Of a DNA stretch of 64,000 nucleotides, positions 12,945-25,299 are shown piece after piece (the first letter of the stretch is position 1; every line of letters starts with the position of its first letter). The stretch is from Ottelia alismoides. Lineage: Eukaryota; Streptophyta; Magnoliopsida; Alismatales; Hydrocharitaceae. The notes beneath the pieces are model-generated. The model saw nothing but the letters and a program-made list of their open reading frames with translations, did not search any database and had not been told where the DNA came from. A program made the translations under genes and the position numbers. The stretch lies in assembly GCA_037367405.1 (NCBI GenBank), contig JAZKJV010000389.1, positions 124,001 through 188,000 on the forward strand, in the 5' to 3' direction.

Positions 12945-14008
12945 CTAATATTTATTAGAAGAATAAGTGACTAAATAGAAGAAGAATAAAGGAAAAATAA
13001 CGAACTTAGAACAATTTTTATTTTTAAAATGTTCTTCACAAAATCAAAGTATGGAGCTCAATCAGACCTTTGGATTATTAGTTTGGTGGAACCTTATTGA
13101 GAATTGGAGTTAAAATCTAATAGACTCTAAGTTCCACAAGACTCATATTCATGTCGCCTCAACAGTCAGATCGGAACAAGTTCTTATATGCATATTCTGA
13201 TGACTATGAATTTTACTTGTACTATGCATGTGAAATATAGCTCTCCACATTAGAAATAATAAAGACCAGCCTTCTAGTAGCAAGGTAACCCTAATTCCCT
13301 TGTCCAGCTACTCTTTCCTCAAGGAGCAGGGTATTTCCGTCTATATTCAGGTACGTGTTGTGTCCACAATCAAAGGGGTGAAGTAGAATAATAAGAAGCG
13401 AAATAGAGTGTGGTCAGTGTAGCCACTCTCCTTGTGATGCCGACCAGTGTAGCCAAGTCTCCACGAGGATTTAAAGTCTCTCTGAAGCTGGACCAATGTG
13501 GTCAAATATATACATGAATGATTTTTTTATTGGAATACATGCTTCTACGTGATGGAAAGAATTGTTGCAATGCATAGATCTTTATTGTGCCCCTACGGAT
13601 ATAGAATCTTCCTTTCTACACATGTTTTGGGATCTAAGAAAAATTGTGCCAGCAGACCATCCCACATACAAAGCTTTATTTCAACCCACAGCTCCTATCT
13701 TTAGACTTCCATGCCACTAGACTAGATGGGGCACACTGGCCACGTAAGGTAACTGTGTCTGTTTTCATATGTGTGTGTCTCTTGCCAGAGGATTCTAACC
13801 CTCGCCACCTCTTCAATGAAGAAACGTGTAAAGTTCTTGTCCAAGTTAGGTCACTGTCTAAAAGAACCATGCGCATGTACGAAATATTCTACTTAGACCA
13901 ATCAAGATAAATGTGAATATGGTATTGTGGACTCAAAGAATTAAGTCGCTAGACTTGAGAAGTCTCGTCTCCAGTTCCTATAACGTTCCTCTGAAATTAA
14001 GTGGATTC
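12945..14008 (-). other. 3' untranslated region, distal part, of the minus-strand element
   Basis: No coding domain is recognisable. The open frames at 13644-13910 and the opposite strand match nothing I know. By position this is the untranslated stretch between integrase and polypurine tract, cut from its proximal part by the CACTA insertion. Confidence 0.4.
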
Positions 14009-15245
14009 ACTACAAGCATATATGTCTTTTATGACGGTTGACTCCCGTCCCTTCAGGTATTAAGACCGTCCCTTTATCTCATTGGGGATGGGTGTAGAAG
14101 CGTCCCTGATTCATGCATCTCATTTGATCAACGGGGATGCAAATACGTAGCATCCCCTATTCTTGTACTGTAGGAACGGGCCTAGACCGTCCCGTCCGTG
14201 CATAGTAGAAGGGACGGCCGACGACCATCCCTTATAATCTATAGCAGAGGTGACGTTGTGAAACCGTCCCCTATGATTGTATCTGGGACGGTGCCAAGAC
14301 CGTCTCCTATGATTTTATCCAAGATGGTGACATAGTCGTCCCCAAAGGTTCTTATTGGGTTCAGGGATGGGTACAGAATATCGGAGGGGATGGTTTTAAT
14401 TGTCCCCAGTGGTCGCGTATCTACTAAAAATGGACCAACAAACTCTTGCCTCGACAGAGGCAACGATCGAGACTATCCCATATGATAGAAGAGGGGACAA
14501 TGCCATTACCATCCCTAATGGTTCTGCCCGGGTTATTTCATTCAGGGACGGGTATAAAAGATCGAAGGGGACGGTTCGAACCGTCCCCAATGGTCATGCC
14601 TCTCCAGAAATGGACCAGCAAACTCCAACCTCACCGGAGGAGATGGTCGAGACCGTCCCCTATGATGGCAGAGGGGATGGTGCCATAAATGTCACCAAAG
14701 TTTCTACCAAGCTATTGAGTTCAGGGACATGTACAAAAGATCGGAGCGGATGGTTCAAACCATCCCCAATGGTCGCGCGTCTCCCAGAAATTGACCAGCA
14801 AACTCCAGCCTCATTGGAGGAGACAGTCGAGACCGTACCCTATGATGGTAGAAGGGATGGTGCCATTATACGTCCCGAAAGGTTCTACCCTGGTTACTAG
14901 GTTCAGGGATAGGTACAAAAGATCAGAGGGGATGGTTCTAACCATCCCCAGTAGTCGGGTGTCTCCCAGAAATGGACCAACAAACTCCAGTCTCACTGGA
15001 GGAGACGGTTGAGACCGTCCCCTATGAAGGCAGAGGAGAAAGTGCCATACCTATCCCCAAAGGTTCCACTCAGGTTACTGGATTCAGGGACGAGTACAGA
15101 TGATCGGAGGGGACGATTGTAACCATCCTTAATGGTCACGCGTCTCCCAGAATTAGACCAGCAAACTCTATCCTTACCGGAGGAGACGGTCGAGACCATC
15201 CCCTATGATAGCATAGGGGATGATGCCATAACCATCACCTCTAAT
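14009..15245 (+). mobile_element. CACTA transposon end with subterminal repeats
   Basis: The left end CACTACAAG at 14009 is the terminal motif of plant CACTA (En/Spm) elements. It is followed by dense copies of a GGGACGGT/ACCGTCCC motif in both orientations, as expected of CACTA subterminal regions, where transposase subunits bind. From 14386 these are arranged as 181-bp tandem units. I found no CTTGTAGTG terminus on the right and no transposase domain, so this is a one-ended fragment or the right end has decayed; 15245 is simply where the repeat pattern stops. The 3-bp target duplication could not be tested. Confidence 0.6.
14386..15245 (+). repeat. about 181-bp tandem repeat, five units, in the CACTA end
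   Basis: Units begin with GGGGA(C/T)GGTT at 14386, 14567, 14746, 14928 and 15109, spaced 181, 179, 182 and 181 bp; the last is partial. A more diverged unit can be traced in 14205-14385. Each unit carries an inverted repeat around its start (14567-14588 is a perfect 22-bp palindrome centred on TTCGAA), a segment (A)TGGACCAGCAAACTC, and a second GACGGTCGAGACCGTCCCC inverted repeat. The open frame across 14400-14900 follows from the repeat and is not a gene. Confidence 0.85.
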
Positions 15246-16560
15246 ATTCTCAATGGAAAAAAATATTGGATACACTAGATTCTTTGACCTGTTACTGCAA
15301 CCAATTCACAAAAAACATTCAACAACAAAAAGGAATTTATTCTAAATAAATTAAGAAATATTTTAAGTTTACAGGCATTCCAAACTCATGAAACTACTTT
15401 AAATATCTCGAGTTTAGTATATTTACAAATATATATTATAAAACACATTCTATTCTTCCTCGCTCTCCTCGCTCTCCTTCTCAAGTCCTCTCCATCGTCC
15501 CCGAGTTGTGTTGTGGATGGGTTGGCTCCATTCTTCGATTTTATTCCAGACTAGCTTAATCATCAACATCATTATGAAAATTGCACATGCAAATGTAAGA
15601 AATATATATAAAGCATTTTTTTCAAAGAAAAGAAAATAGAAGAAAAGAAATTCTTTTTTAAAAAAGTTTTTGAGAGAGTTTTTCACATTTTTATGGATTT
15701 TAATTTCCAATTTTATAGATTTTTAATAGAAAGAATTATACACATTATAGGAATTTTACCAGGATTTTACACAAATTTACAAATAATTTTATACACAAAC
15801 TATATATAAGATTTATACACGATTTATACAATATTTTACAAAAAGATATTTACAAGTTTTATGTAGATATTTTACAGCAAGGATTTTATCCACAAAAGAA
15901 TTTTATTTAAACATTTTAATAAATAATTTTATATAAAAATTCTACAACTTTTATACAAGGATTTTACTAAAAGAATTTTATGCACAAAAGAATTGTATTC
16001 ACATGATAACAAGAAGATTATAAATTCTATTTACAAACGTTGGTATAGCTAGTATATATACACAATATGTACAAACAAGTTATTTATATACAAGGTGACA
16101 AAATAATTTACAAACAATTTAACAACTTTTTTACAAACAAATTGTAAAACCTCTACAAAATATCTTACAAAATTTTTCAAAACCATTTTTACGAGTATTT
16201 TACAAAAGGTTTTCAAAATTGGTTTATAAAGTTTTATCAACCAATTTTGCAAAGATCTTATTTTCAAACAATTTACAAACATCTTTCCAATATAAATAAT
16301 CTTGATACAAATTAATTTACAAAGATTTACAAACAAACCATTTTACAACAATTTTTATACAAGTATTTTTACAAAGATTTTACAAAGAATTTTTATAAAT
16401 ATTTTACAAAGCATTTGTACAAACATTTTACAAATATTTTACAAAATGTTTTCAAGGAATTTTTACAAGTTTACAAAACAATGTTATTCCAGCTTTATTA
16501 GCCATATTATTAGACAAACAAAAGTACGAGTTACGGTTAAAGTATATATACAATATATAT
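15246..16560. repeat. AT-rich low-complexity stretch rich in TTTTACAAA
   Basis: From about 15730 to 16500 the motif TTTTACAA(A/G) or ATTTTACA recurs every 10-25 bp without a fixed period. It lies in the untranslated region of the minus-strand element. A weaker form of the same composition follows the homologous 3' UTR in the plus-strand copy at 35100-35260. No gene is recognisable; open frames at 16049-16336 and 16302-16562 are products of the composition. Confidence 0.6.
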
Positions 16561-17140
16561 GACACCCCCTGTAATTAGCTCAAACTATGTCCTCATAGTG
16601 ACAAAGAAGCGACAAAGGAAGACATAACGTGTGCTAAGTATAGAAAAGTGAAAAGAATCTATATAATAATGATTCAAAGAATAAAGAATGAAAAGAAATA
16701 AAAGTCGGTGATCCCATCTATACTTAGAATCATATAATCCTAAGGATAGAGATTGTACAAGCAGAGAAAACTATGTAAAATAATGTACAAACTCAAAAAC
16801 TTGGCTTGTTCTCCCCTATACCTAGGATAAAAGATCCCTATGTATAGAAAAAGAACATCAACAAGGTTAAGGATAAGCGCAGGAACAGAAGAAAGAAAAA
16901 TAAAATGAAATGAAATGAAAAGGAAGGAAATGAATGACATCAGTCCCCCTATACTTAGGGTAAGGATCCCTTAATATAGGCAAAAACAAGAGTGATGAAA
17001 CATAATGAAAATGAACTCAATTCATTCACCTCCCCTATACTTAGGATAGAGTACATCCTAAGTATAACACACACATACATGAAAGAGGTAAATGATAAAA
17101 ACGAAAGAAGAAAGAATAAAAATAAAGGAGTTTATACAAA
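16561..17140 (-). other. conserved 3' untranslated region of the minus-strand element
   Basis: On the minus strand this holds several copies of (C)CCTAAGTATAGGGG-like segments (near 16820, 16950, 17030) and TGAGGACATAG followed by CAGGGGGTGTCATATATA (16610-16560). The same order is found on the plus strand at 34750-35080. It lies directly after the integrase reading frame. The G-rich runs are probably remnants of polypurine-like tracts. Confidence 0.6.
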
Positions 17141-17841
17141 AGAATGTCAACTGATGTATCAGGCGTAGAAGATGTCAAAGGATCATCGTCTGATACCAAA
17201 TGAATGGAATTAACCACAGATAGGAATGTATCATGATCTAGATATCACTTTACCAATTGTCCGTTCACAACAAATGGTTGTGCATCAGATGACAACCAGG
17301 ATATGATAATACTACCGTTTTCATGCACAACTCTAACAATGAACGGACCTGACCATTTGCTTTTGAGTTTGTCGGGAAACAACTTCAATTTCACATCAAA
17401 AAACCATAATTTCTGATCAAGAACAAAAGTTTTTCTTCTAATATGTCTATCATGCTAATGGTTGACTTTCTCCTTGTACACAGTCAGTTGTCATAAGCGA
17501 AATCTCAAAATTCCAGCAATCTGTTCAAATCCACTTTTCTACTATGGCGTGCTCTCTCATAATCCAAATTGCATACACAGAGTGCCCATAAAGATTTGTG
17601 AATAAGCATAACTAGCAAGTGGAAAGGCTTTCCATAAACCAACTATAGGGAGACATGTCCAATGGAGACTTGTACGTCATCTGATAAGCCCATAGAACAA
17701 AGTCAAGTATCTGGGAACAATTCTTCCTATCTAGACATGCACGTTTCAGAAGTATCGTCTTGATCACCTTATTTGAAATATCAGCCAAGCAGTTAGTCTG
17801 TGGGCGGTAACTTTAAATAGGGAGATCAAAAACATAAGGTA
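17141..17841 (-). pseudogene. Athila/Tat-type integrase, C-terminal part, broken
   Basis: On the minus strand the reading begins at about 17841 and gives, through several frames, YRPQTN (family YHPQTNGQ), then VLWAYQMTYKSPLDMSPY near 17690-17630 (family LWAYRTAYKTPIGMSPY), then a segment like the integrase C-terminal region (VYKEKV near 17470). The zinc finger and the first catalytic aspartates are absent, because the frame is cut at 17841 by direct junction with the LTR. Stops and frameshifts are frequent. Integrase would have inserted the cDNA into chromosomes; this copy is dead. Confidence 0.75.
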
Positions 17842-20800
17842 AGGGAGGATACAAAATCCCGAGGGTTATTTCAAATAAAAGAAAAAACAAGGAAATAAAA
17901 GGGAGTTCTATTTATGCAACTTCTTGGTTTTTATGGGTATTTTTTTATTTTTAATTTTTTATAGAATTTTTATATTTTTTATGACTTTCTGATTTTATAT
18001 TTTTAATGATTTTTAATTTTCCAAAAAAGTTTGTATTTCAAATTTTTAAAAAAAATCAAAATAAGGAATATGAACAAAGAAAGGAATAGGATCTCTTATT
18101 GTATTTTTAAAATAAGGAAAAAAATAACTAGAAAATCAAATATAAATATTTTGGGTTTTTGATATTTTTTTACAATTTTCATGATTTTTAGTAAATTTTA
18201 AAATTTTTAAAGATTTTTAAACAATTAAAAATATGGAAAATAGAAAACAGAAAATGCAATAAATGTTTTCATGCTTTTAAATAAATAAAATAAAAAATAT
18301 GTACAATATATACAGAAATAAAGAAAACTTTTTAAGGTTTTCATAAAGCAATTTTATACAATTTTAAGATTTTCTATGAATTTATATGATTTTTTAGTAT
18401 TTTTAATGTTATTCCATTTTTTGGTTTTACAAGGAATTTAAAGAAGAAATTTGTACAGACAGTTAAATAAGAAAACACACACGATATTTTTCAGAATTTT
18501 TCAGAAAGTTTTTTATAATTTTTATTTAATTAATAATGCAAACAGGAGAAAATTGAGTTGTTTTTAATTTATAAGAAATAGTAAAACTGATTAAAATGTG
18601 AAAATAAAATTATTGATGATAATACTACTTAGCAGGAGCTAGTGTTGATTTTATGGAATCTTCAGAGATGATTAAATATTTATTACTTGCAATTAACGAA
18701 TAAATTAAAAAATATGTGCATAGGGACTGATTAGCAAATATTTTTATTTATTAGACTAAATTAAAAACAAATAAAGAAAAATGAGGACAATTATACAATT
18801 TACCCAAATGAGGCATGTATCGGTGCACGTGATACGCGCTGGCACAGATCTCCAGGGTATATTTTATTTTAAGGTCCAAACAGTAGATAATAAGCATGGG
18901 ATCTATAATGTAAATTCACCAACAGTCATGTGCAATGTACATTTATACAATTCAAAAAGGACTAAAGTGTAATTAAAAATAAAAAGAGGGAAAACAATGC
19001 AAATGTTCAAGCTACTATAAACTGACATGCACCCCAACAAGGGTTTATTTACAGAACAAAATAAAAGCAAGGAAAGAGGGGGAATTATTCACTAGTTGCG
19101 TGGTCCTCATGTTGATTGAACGGTTGGATCTGGATATGGAAGATCTGATCTATTGCCTGACTTTGGGGCTCCTTGGGTGACTTAGATGCAAATTGGAGTT
19201 CCTCGTCTTGATTTGACATTGACTGGAAGTGTAGGAAGAACAAGGTTGAATAGACTCCTCATCGACCTTTGATCGAACCAATCTTGGATGTTCTCCACCT
19301 AACTCAAAGCTTGAAGATCCGGATGCCTTCATGTTGCTCCATCACGTTGTCTGTATAGGGAAATGAAGTCCAATGATGGTCTGGTCTAGATCTGGAGCAC
19401 TGAATAGCTTCAAATAGAACCAAGCTTCCAAATATGTTTCTCCAGCTCCGAATAGCTCACAAAACCTTGAGATAGAATTATTATTGCTCGAAGAAGATCT
19501 CCAGCCAAATTATTAGGCACAAAACGTAAGAAACATGAGGGGATGGGGATCTCCGACAAAGGTGATCGGAGAGGAGATCAGATCCATATCTCAGGTAGAT
19601 CTAGATGGTTCAGGTTGTGAAAGAAGAATGAAGAAGGATATGGCGAACATGATGCGATAATCAGAACTGAGGATAGGTGATCGAAGAGCTTCCGATCAAG
19701 AAGATCAGAGATGGATGGATGAAGATCGGATTTACACTAGGAATGAAATCAAAACACAAATTAAATGATTGAATTGTAAGATCTTACCTACTACTACCTA
19801 CGATGGAGGAAAATTGATTACGTCATCGATCTGCGGTGAGAACTAAAGAAGCTTCAACGTAGTCTGTGGAGCTCCGACCACGTGCATGGATCATGTTCTC
19901 CAGTGATCACCTCATGCTCATAGCTGTGGAGGACGAAGCTCTGTCATCGCAGCATCCCTCTGGGCTCAACATCGGGTGAAATTATTACAAGAAAACAGAT
20001 CAGGGGCGAAGGTTGATCTGGACCGGATATTATTGATGGAATCTCAGGCGAATTTTGAACTGTGAATCGCACACGAATCGAGGCTATGGGATTGAAATTT
20101 TTATTCGGGTGGTGAAGATTATTAATTGGGCTAGCAAATTGCTGAAGGAGATTGTTTAAAAGGGTGATTGGATCAGCTGGAAAATTCTAAGGAGAATAGC
20201 TGGCCAGTAGAGTTATTCGGGCTACCAGACAAAGGAGAGGTTGACCAGGTCAACGGACTCGAGTTCGCCTAATAGGAGAGGACATGCACTACAGGACAGA
20301 TATGCTAATTACAAAATAAAATTAAAAATGGAAAATAAATTAAAATAAATAAATAATGAATTCAAATTAAATAGTTATGTAAATAAAAAATGTTAGCGAT
20401 TGAATAACCCTATTTATGGTGATTTTTTATAATTTAAATACATTAAATAATTAGGTTTAAATAAATAATTATATTTATTCATCTAATTTTACCTGTATAT
20501 ACAACACCTTGATTTTTAATAATTTATTTTTAATGATAAATATATAATTTATTATTTTATTTATTTACAAAATTTTACAAGGATTTTATTCTTATTTTTA
20601 TTTTATTTTATGAGATAAATTATTAGGTTAAATAAATAAATAGTGGTACATGTATAATATATACAGTAATTTGTTTTTGTAAATTTGATTTTTGTAATTT
20701 TTATTTGGATTGTTTTGGTAAAATACAATATTCATAAACATTTAAAAATACAATATGAATAATATGTAAATAAAATAAATAAAAGTAATGTAGTCACACA

Positions 20801-21667
20801 ATATATAACTCACTTGACTCGGCACGGATGTTTCGACATTCTACAGGTCTTTCTAAGGCACATTCCCGCTCACCTAAAGGAAGACCGACCAGGGGGGACC
20901 AGATGAATTAGAGTAGTAGGGTCAAAGAAAATGTCCCGTCAGGTAGAGACCACAAGGGACTATAATATCATGGTGTGAGCCGGCGGGTGAACTTCTTAGA
21001 CGGGGCCAGGTCTGGCTCCATGTTTTACATCTTAACTCTCATTTTAACAAAACCACTTTCATTTTGAGGCTTATTTTATTTAGAGTACAATAAAAGTTTG
21101 CTTTATTCTGAGTTTTTATGGAGAAGATATGAGTCTGACAAGTTTGGCTTTGCGGCTTTTTCAAAGTGTCATTATTTACACAATGAACAATGAATCTTCT
21201 TGCAATTATTCTTAATATTTATAACTAATTTTTATGTACAATTTTCAAGAAGAAAACATTTTTATTTATGATGAATTAAGTGATAATAAAATAGAATAAA
21301 AGTTATATACAAAATAATGCTATATGTCCAATTTGTACAAGATGAATGTAAGTGAATTTTCTTTATTTTTATACAAGTGGTCTTATCCCTCCCCCCTCAC
21401 TTTATTCCTTGTCGACCAGGTCAAATCTTGACCTTCTCTTGGGGTTAGAATCAGCATGTATTTATTGCATATCTATAGTCTTCATTTTTCTTTATTTTTC
21501 AATAATTCCTTTATTTATTAATTTTATGTTAAAAGCAATGATTTTGTACAATAAATACAAAAGAATAAAGAGTAATAAAAACATGGATTTATTACTATTT
21601 ATAGGCACTTAAGAAGGGATTTTAAGCTAAAATAAATTAATAAAGATGATGGAATGCAGATTCATCA
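17842..21667 (-). repeat. 5' LTR of the minus-strand Athila/Tat-type element, 3'-truncated
   Basis: Aligns with 7333-12912 once the LINE is removed. Its outer end is intact: on the minus strand it starts TGATGAATCTGCATTCC at 21667. Its inner end lacks about 230 bp and the primer-binding site, and abuts integrase. It also has about 210 bp (20809-21022) that the sister LTR lacks. The regions around 17930-18560 and 20330-20790 are AT-rich low-complexity sequence shared with the partner. Confidence 0.8.
20809..21022. other. about 210-bp LTR-specific insertion or replacement
   Basis: The sister LTR reads through from CACACAATATATA to TTTTACATC with only about 37 bp (12253-12289). Here about 214 bp of visibly more GC-rich sequence (CTCACTTGACTCGGCACGG ... 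GACGGGGCCAGGTCTGG) lies between the same flanks. I see no terminal repeat, target duplication, A/B box or coding motif. It could be filler DNA from repair, a fragment of another element, or ancestral sequence lost from the sister. Confidence 0.55.
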
Positions 21668-21991
21668 AACACCCACAACGATTCCATTATTATGACATCT
21701 CCAATAATTCAAGTTGATTCCGCAGGGTTGGTTCAGACTTTGCAAACCATTCTCTAGACTCACAGCTTCTTCTATCCCAAATAAATCAGGATCACTCTTG
21801 TCCCAAACTCTTTCCCTTTTGTATGGAGATTGACCTATCTCCATACATACCCCACCCTAATGAAGTTCAGGATTGATCTTAATCTTGGATAATTCCACTA
21901 ATCTACTGCCTATTTCCAATCTGATCGGGGTGTATTTCCTCTTGCAGCTGAAATACTCAATCTGTTATTATTGTCGGATGTAGACTCAGAC
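21668..21991 (+). other. leader of the plus-strand Athila/Tat element, second part
   Basis: Short non-coding stretch between the right edge of the minus-strand element and the gag start. A pyrimidine-rich run ending in CTCTTGCAG (about 21945) looks like a splice acceptor, but no donor was identified. Confidence 0.4.
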
Positions 21992-24200
21992 ATGGCTCCT
22001 AAAGGGAAGGGACAATAAGTTGATCAGAATAAGGTCAATGTACAGATGCTAGCATCCATTCAAGCCATACAACAATAGTTAACCGAACAGGCCCTTACCC
22101 ATATAGATTTCTGAGATATGATAGCTGAGCTGAAGGTAGACCAAGAGAACCAAAGAGGAGAAGCACATCATGGAGGAGATGAATTCCAGGTAGGTGAACA
22201 CCATGGAGAGGAGGAGCAGGGGAGAGAGGAACCAAAATCTACACTTAAGGAAATCTACAATCCTAGTGACAGTCAAGTAACCGAGTGGATCTGCATCCCA
22301 TAAATCCATAGATATTTTGAGCTTAAACCACAATTGCTCTCCTTGTTGTCTATCTTTCATGGTAACATGAATGGAGAACACTATATTCACTTGCAGTAAT
22401 TCAACTGCATCTTCGGTACCAAGCACTACCCCCAACATCTCATTGAAAGTAGTCAAGATGGCAACCTTCCCATTTAGCCTTCAAGATAATGCTCTGTAAG
22501 GGATCATCCATCTTGGGGGGGAGGTGACGACATGAGAGGCATGAAAGTCTGCCTTTTTACACAAGTACTAACCTTTAGGTCGTCTCAAGCATATGAGAGA
22601 TCTGATTTCAAACTTTTACCAAATGTCCCATGAGCCTATTCACGAGGCGAGGGAACGATTCAACGATCTACAGGAGAAGTTCCCACACCATGATATCCCA
22701 AAGACTAGCTTGGTCCAAAATTTTTATAGTGGGTTGAATTAGGATAGCCAGAAGCTGGTGGCAGTCGCCTGAGGCAGATCTCATTTCAATAAGGATGAAG
22801 ATGTTGTTTGACAAATCTTCAAGGAGATGGACGAGGGACCATCCGCATTATCTTCATCATATACATTTCAAAAGCATCCGTGGATTCTCCACAAGCTTAT
22901 TCATATGGCAGCTTCATATAAAGAGGACAAGTGTGAGAGTTCCAACCTTAGCCTAATTGGGAACCACCTGTCCAAGGTCAATAAAATTGAGAAACGATCA
23001 TAGGATTTAGAGAAGCTCGTTATGAACGAATAGAGGACCAAGAACATGGATAAACTTGACCAGATCACCATGTAGTCAGAGCTCCTGGTCAACACCATCA
23101 ATTCTTGTCAATCTGCGCGTGCACCAACCGAAATGTCTGTAGAATCAAAAGAACCATTGCAACCATAGAGTCTAGGGTAGCCACAGTTTATTCTGCACGT
23201 ATATTATGTGGAAGCACCCAACCATGCACCATTGTCACCGCAGCACCAGACCCAGATGGCCATCTACAATCTTGAGCCATCAACAATTGTCGAGCCAATT
23301 TTTCTTCCTCCATAACATATTAAGGAGGTGAATGGCATATGGAGTAATGAGCAGCCTTTGACTCGTCCTAGCGGACATCTTTAGGGTCAAATATCAGTTA
23401 TGCGCCCATTCCACCAATATCAAGGTGGAAGGCATGTCCAGCACAACTAGCTTCAGAACCAATGTCCACATACATGGAGATAAAACTATCAGCATTCGAC
23501 TTATTGCCAACATCAACCCTATCATTATCAGTTGGTTTCTCATTAAAACAACCAGTTCCCTCCTCCTCAACATTACCAAAATTTTCCTCCTCATCCATAT
23601 TCTTTGAATTTTCAGTTGTAGCCTCCACATCATTATTAGAGCTAGTGTGGTCAGCCTGGTGAATCCTCAGAGGATGCCCCCTATCTCATATTATGAAGAT
23701 CCTAGTAGAAATGAGCCAGAAATTAAACGACCTGACTGTCACTAAGGTGATCATTCCTACGTAGGTCAGGGCCAATCCCGATAACTTCTATCGTAAGGAG
23801 TAGGTAGCCTATTGTGTTTCATCATCCTTCGAGTTAGGTACGGATAATTCTTTTATGTTATCTAATGTTGTGACTCTCAACAATGGTAGATCCCCTTAGC
23901 TACCAGCAACCGTGAAGGAGAATAAAGTCGAGTTGTCATAGCACAAAGTAGTTGATCCCCCATCAAGTGCTGATGAAGAAGAAGTAAAAAGGAGCTGCAC
24001 CAGACCACTAGAAAATCCCAAAAAATAAAGAAAATAGAAAAGAACAAAAGTAAAATAATAGTTAATGCCTCACTGAGACAACCAAGGAGAAAGACGCGTC
24101 AGCAGCCGATCCCGTGCCAATCGACAATGTCAAATTTCCTACTTTTTGTTTCCCTTCTATTTTGGATGACCATCCCCCATCTAGCCATTCAAATGTAAAA
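21992..24200 (+). pseudogene. Athila/Tat-type gag, broken
   Basis: Starts at ATGGCTCCTAAAGGG (MAPKGKG). Conserved gag blocks follow across several frames: FELKPQLLSLLSIFHG and YIHLQ near 22320-22400 (family FEIKPQVISLLPKFHG ... YxHLxEF), ATFPFSLQDNAL near 22462-22496 (family LRLFPFSLKDKA), MSHEPIHEARERFNDL near 22625-22672 (family EAWERFKDL) and a FYSGLN block near 22720. After 23250 there is only a proline/glutamine/histidine-rich stretch (NNQFPPPQHYQNFPPHPY near 23550), typical of the gag C-terminus. Gag forms the particle that packages element RNA. There are at least a dozen stops or frameshifts. I saw no CCHC zinc knuckle. Confidence 0.75.
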
Positions 24201-24559
24201 GATGATTCTAATGTAAATAAAAACACTACTTTTAATTATGTAAATATTCTTTTTTCCCTGATGCAATGAGAAATGCCAAAAAATCGAAAATCAAAAACAA
24301 CTTTGACTAATCCCAGCATTATTAAAATATTGCAAAATATTATGCTTGAAATGCCTTTGTTGAAATCCACAGAGTACATGCCTAGTGTAAAGAAATGATT
24401 TAAATAGCCATGTGTGTCGAAGCGTCAAACCACGCAAGAGCATGTGCAAGAGAGCTGAAGAACGTATTTAGATCATAGCCACTGTGAATGCCACAAGCAA
24501 TCTCCTGAGCAAAAAGAAAGATAAGGGAGCACCACTCATCAGATGTGAAATTTTCAACC

Positions 24560-25036
24560 AAGAATTTGACCACACACTTCTGGATAATGGATCCTTTATC
24601 AATTTGTTTCCTTCTCAAAGAATTTGGGTTAGGACTGCTCAAGTCAACTAGAATAATGGTGTAGTTTGCGGATTGATAAATTAAGCGGTCTAGGGGCATT
24701 TTGGAGGATGTCATCGTCATAGTGCAAGTAATGTAATTTCCAGTGGACTTCATCATCCTAGACATGGACTCCTCTACACCATTGCTCCATACCCTGATTA
24801 TACTAGGAAGACCATTCCTTCAAATATCCAACGCAGTAGTTGATTATGGCAATAATCACTCTAGAAATGATAAGGTCATCATAGAGACAATTCCAGAACT
24901 GAAGCCATCATATTCCATATCAATTGAGAGCGAGCATGTGACATATGAAACAGAAGACTGTGATTTTCTAGTACAAATCAGAGACACAACATTATTCTTG
25001 GATAATTTTAAAACTCAAGATTTCCTCTCCATGTAG
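24560..25036 (+). pseudogene. Athila/Tat-type aspartic protease, broken
   Basis: The active-site region reads LDNGSFINLFPS at 24580-24615, where the family has LxDxGASINLMP. It is followed in another frame by GLGLLKST.IMV and RGILEDVIVIV (24625-24720), then FPVDFIILDMD and IILGRPFL (24740-24825), the end of the retropepsin fold. The order and spacing fit a pepsin-like retroelement protease that would cleave Gag-Pol. Frames shift around 24740, and stops interrupt the first half. The reverse-strand open frame 24400-24765 is its antisense shadow. Confidence 0.75.
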
Positions 25037-25299
25037 GACGGCCTGAAAAGCATAGTCGAATTTTCCCCTATCATTAATGATGTTTGTTAATGGGATAATT
25101 GAGTTACTTGATGACCATCCATCCCAATCAGAGCATGAAGAATTTATTGCAGATCTTTATGATACTTTGTATTGAGAGCTGAAAGTAACAATGGTGGAAA
25201 ATGTACAGTTGAGTGATCAGACACCAATTACCAAAATAGTTTCAGAGGTTACTATAGCTGATTCAAGTCCCCACTAGAGCTCAAACTATTACCATAAAA

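Larger units (their letters stand above)
7100..21667 (-). mobile_element. minus-strand Athila/Tat-type retrotransposon, internally deleted
   Basis: Two related LTRs in the same order (7100-12912 and 17842-21667) enclose, on the minus strand, the C-terminal part of an integrase (17141-17841), a long 3' untranslated region and a polypurine tract at 12913. Read on the minus strand, the order is 5' LTR, integrase remnant, 3' UTR, polypurine tract, 3' LTR. Primer-binding site, gag, protease and RT are missing: the 5' LTR is joined directly to integrase. The element carries two later insertions, an RTE LINE and a CACTA end. Flanking 5-mers (CAAGA on the left, AACAC on the right) do not match, so either the ends have decayed or the two LTRs come from recombination between elements. 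It sits in the leader of the plus-strand Athila/Tat element. Confidence 0.75.

Noticed and set aside
14400..14900. 166-codon open frame
   Set aside because: It runs through the 181-bp CACTA repeats, and the peptide repeats with the same period. No coding evidence.
14386..15245. CRISPR-like regular repeat
   Set aside because: Units of 181 bp in direct contact with no unique spacers, in a plant nuclear context; a CACTA subterminal tandem repeat explains them.
22079..24765. Minus-strand open frames 22079-22456, 23394-23633 and 24400-24765
   Set aside because: They are antisense to recognisable gag and protease blocks on the plus strand.
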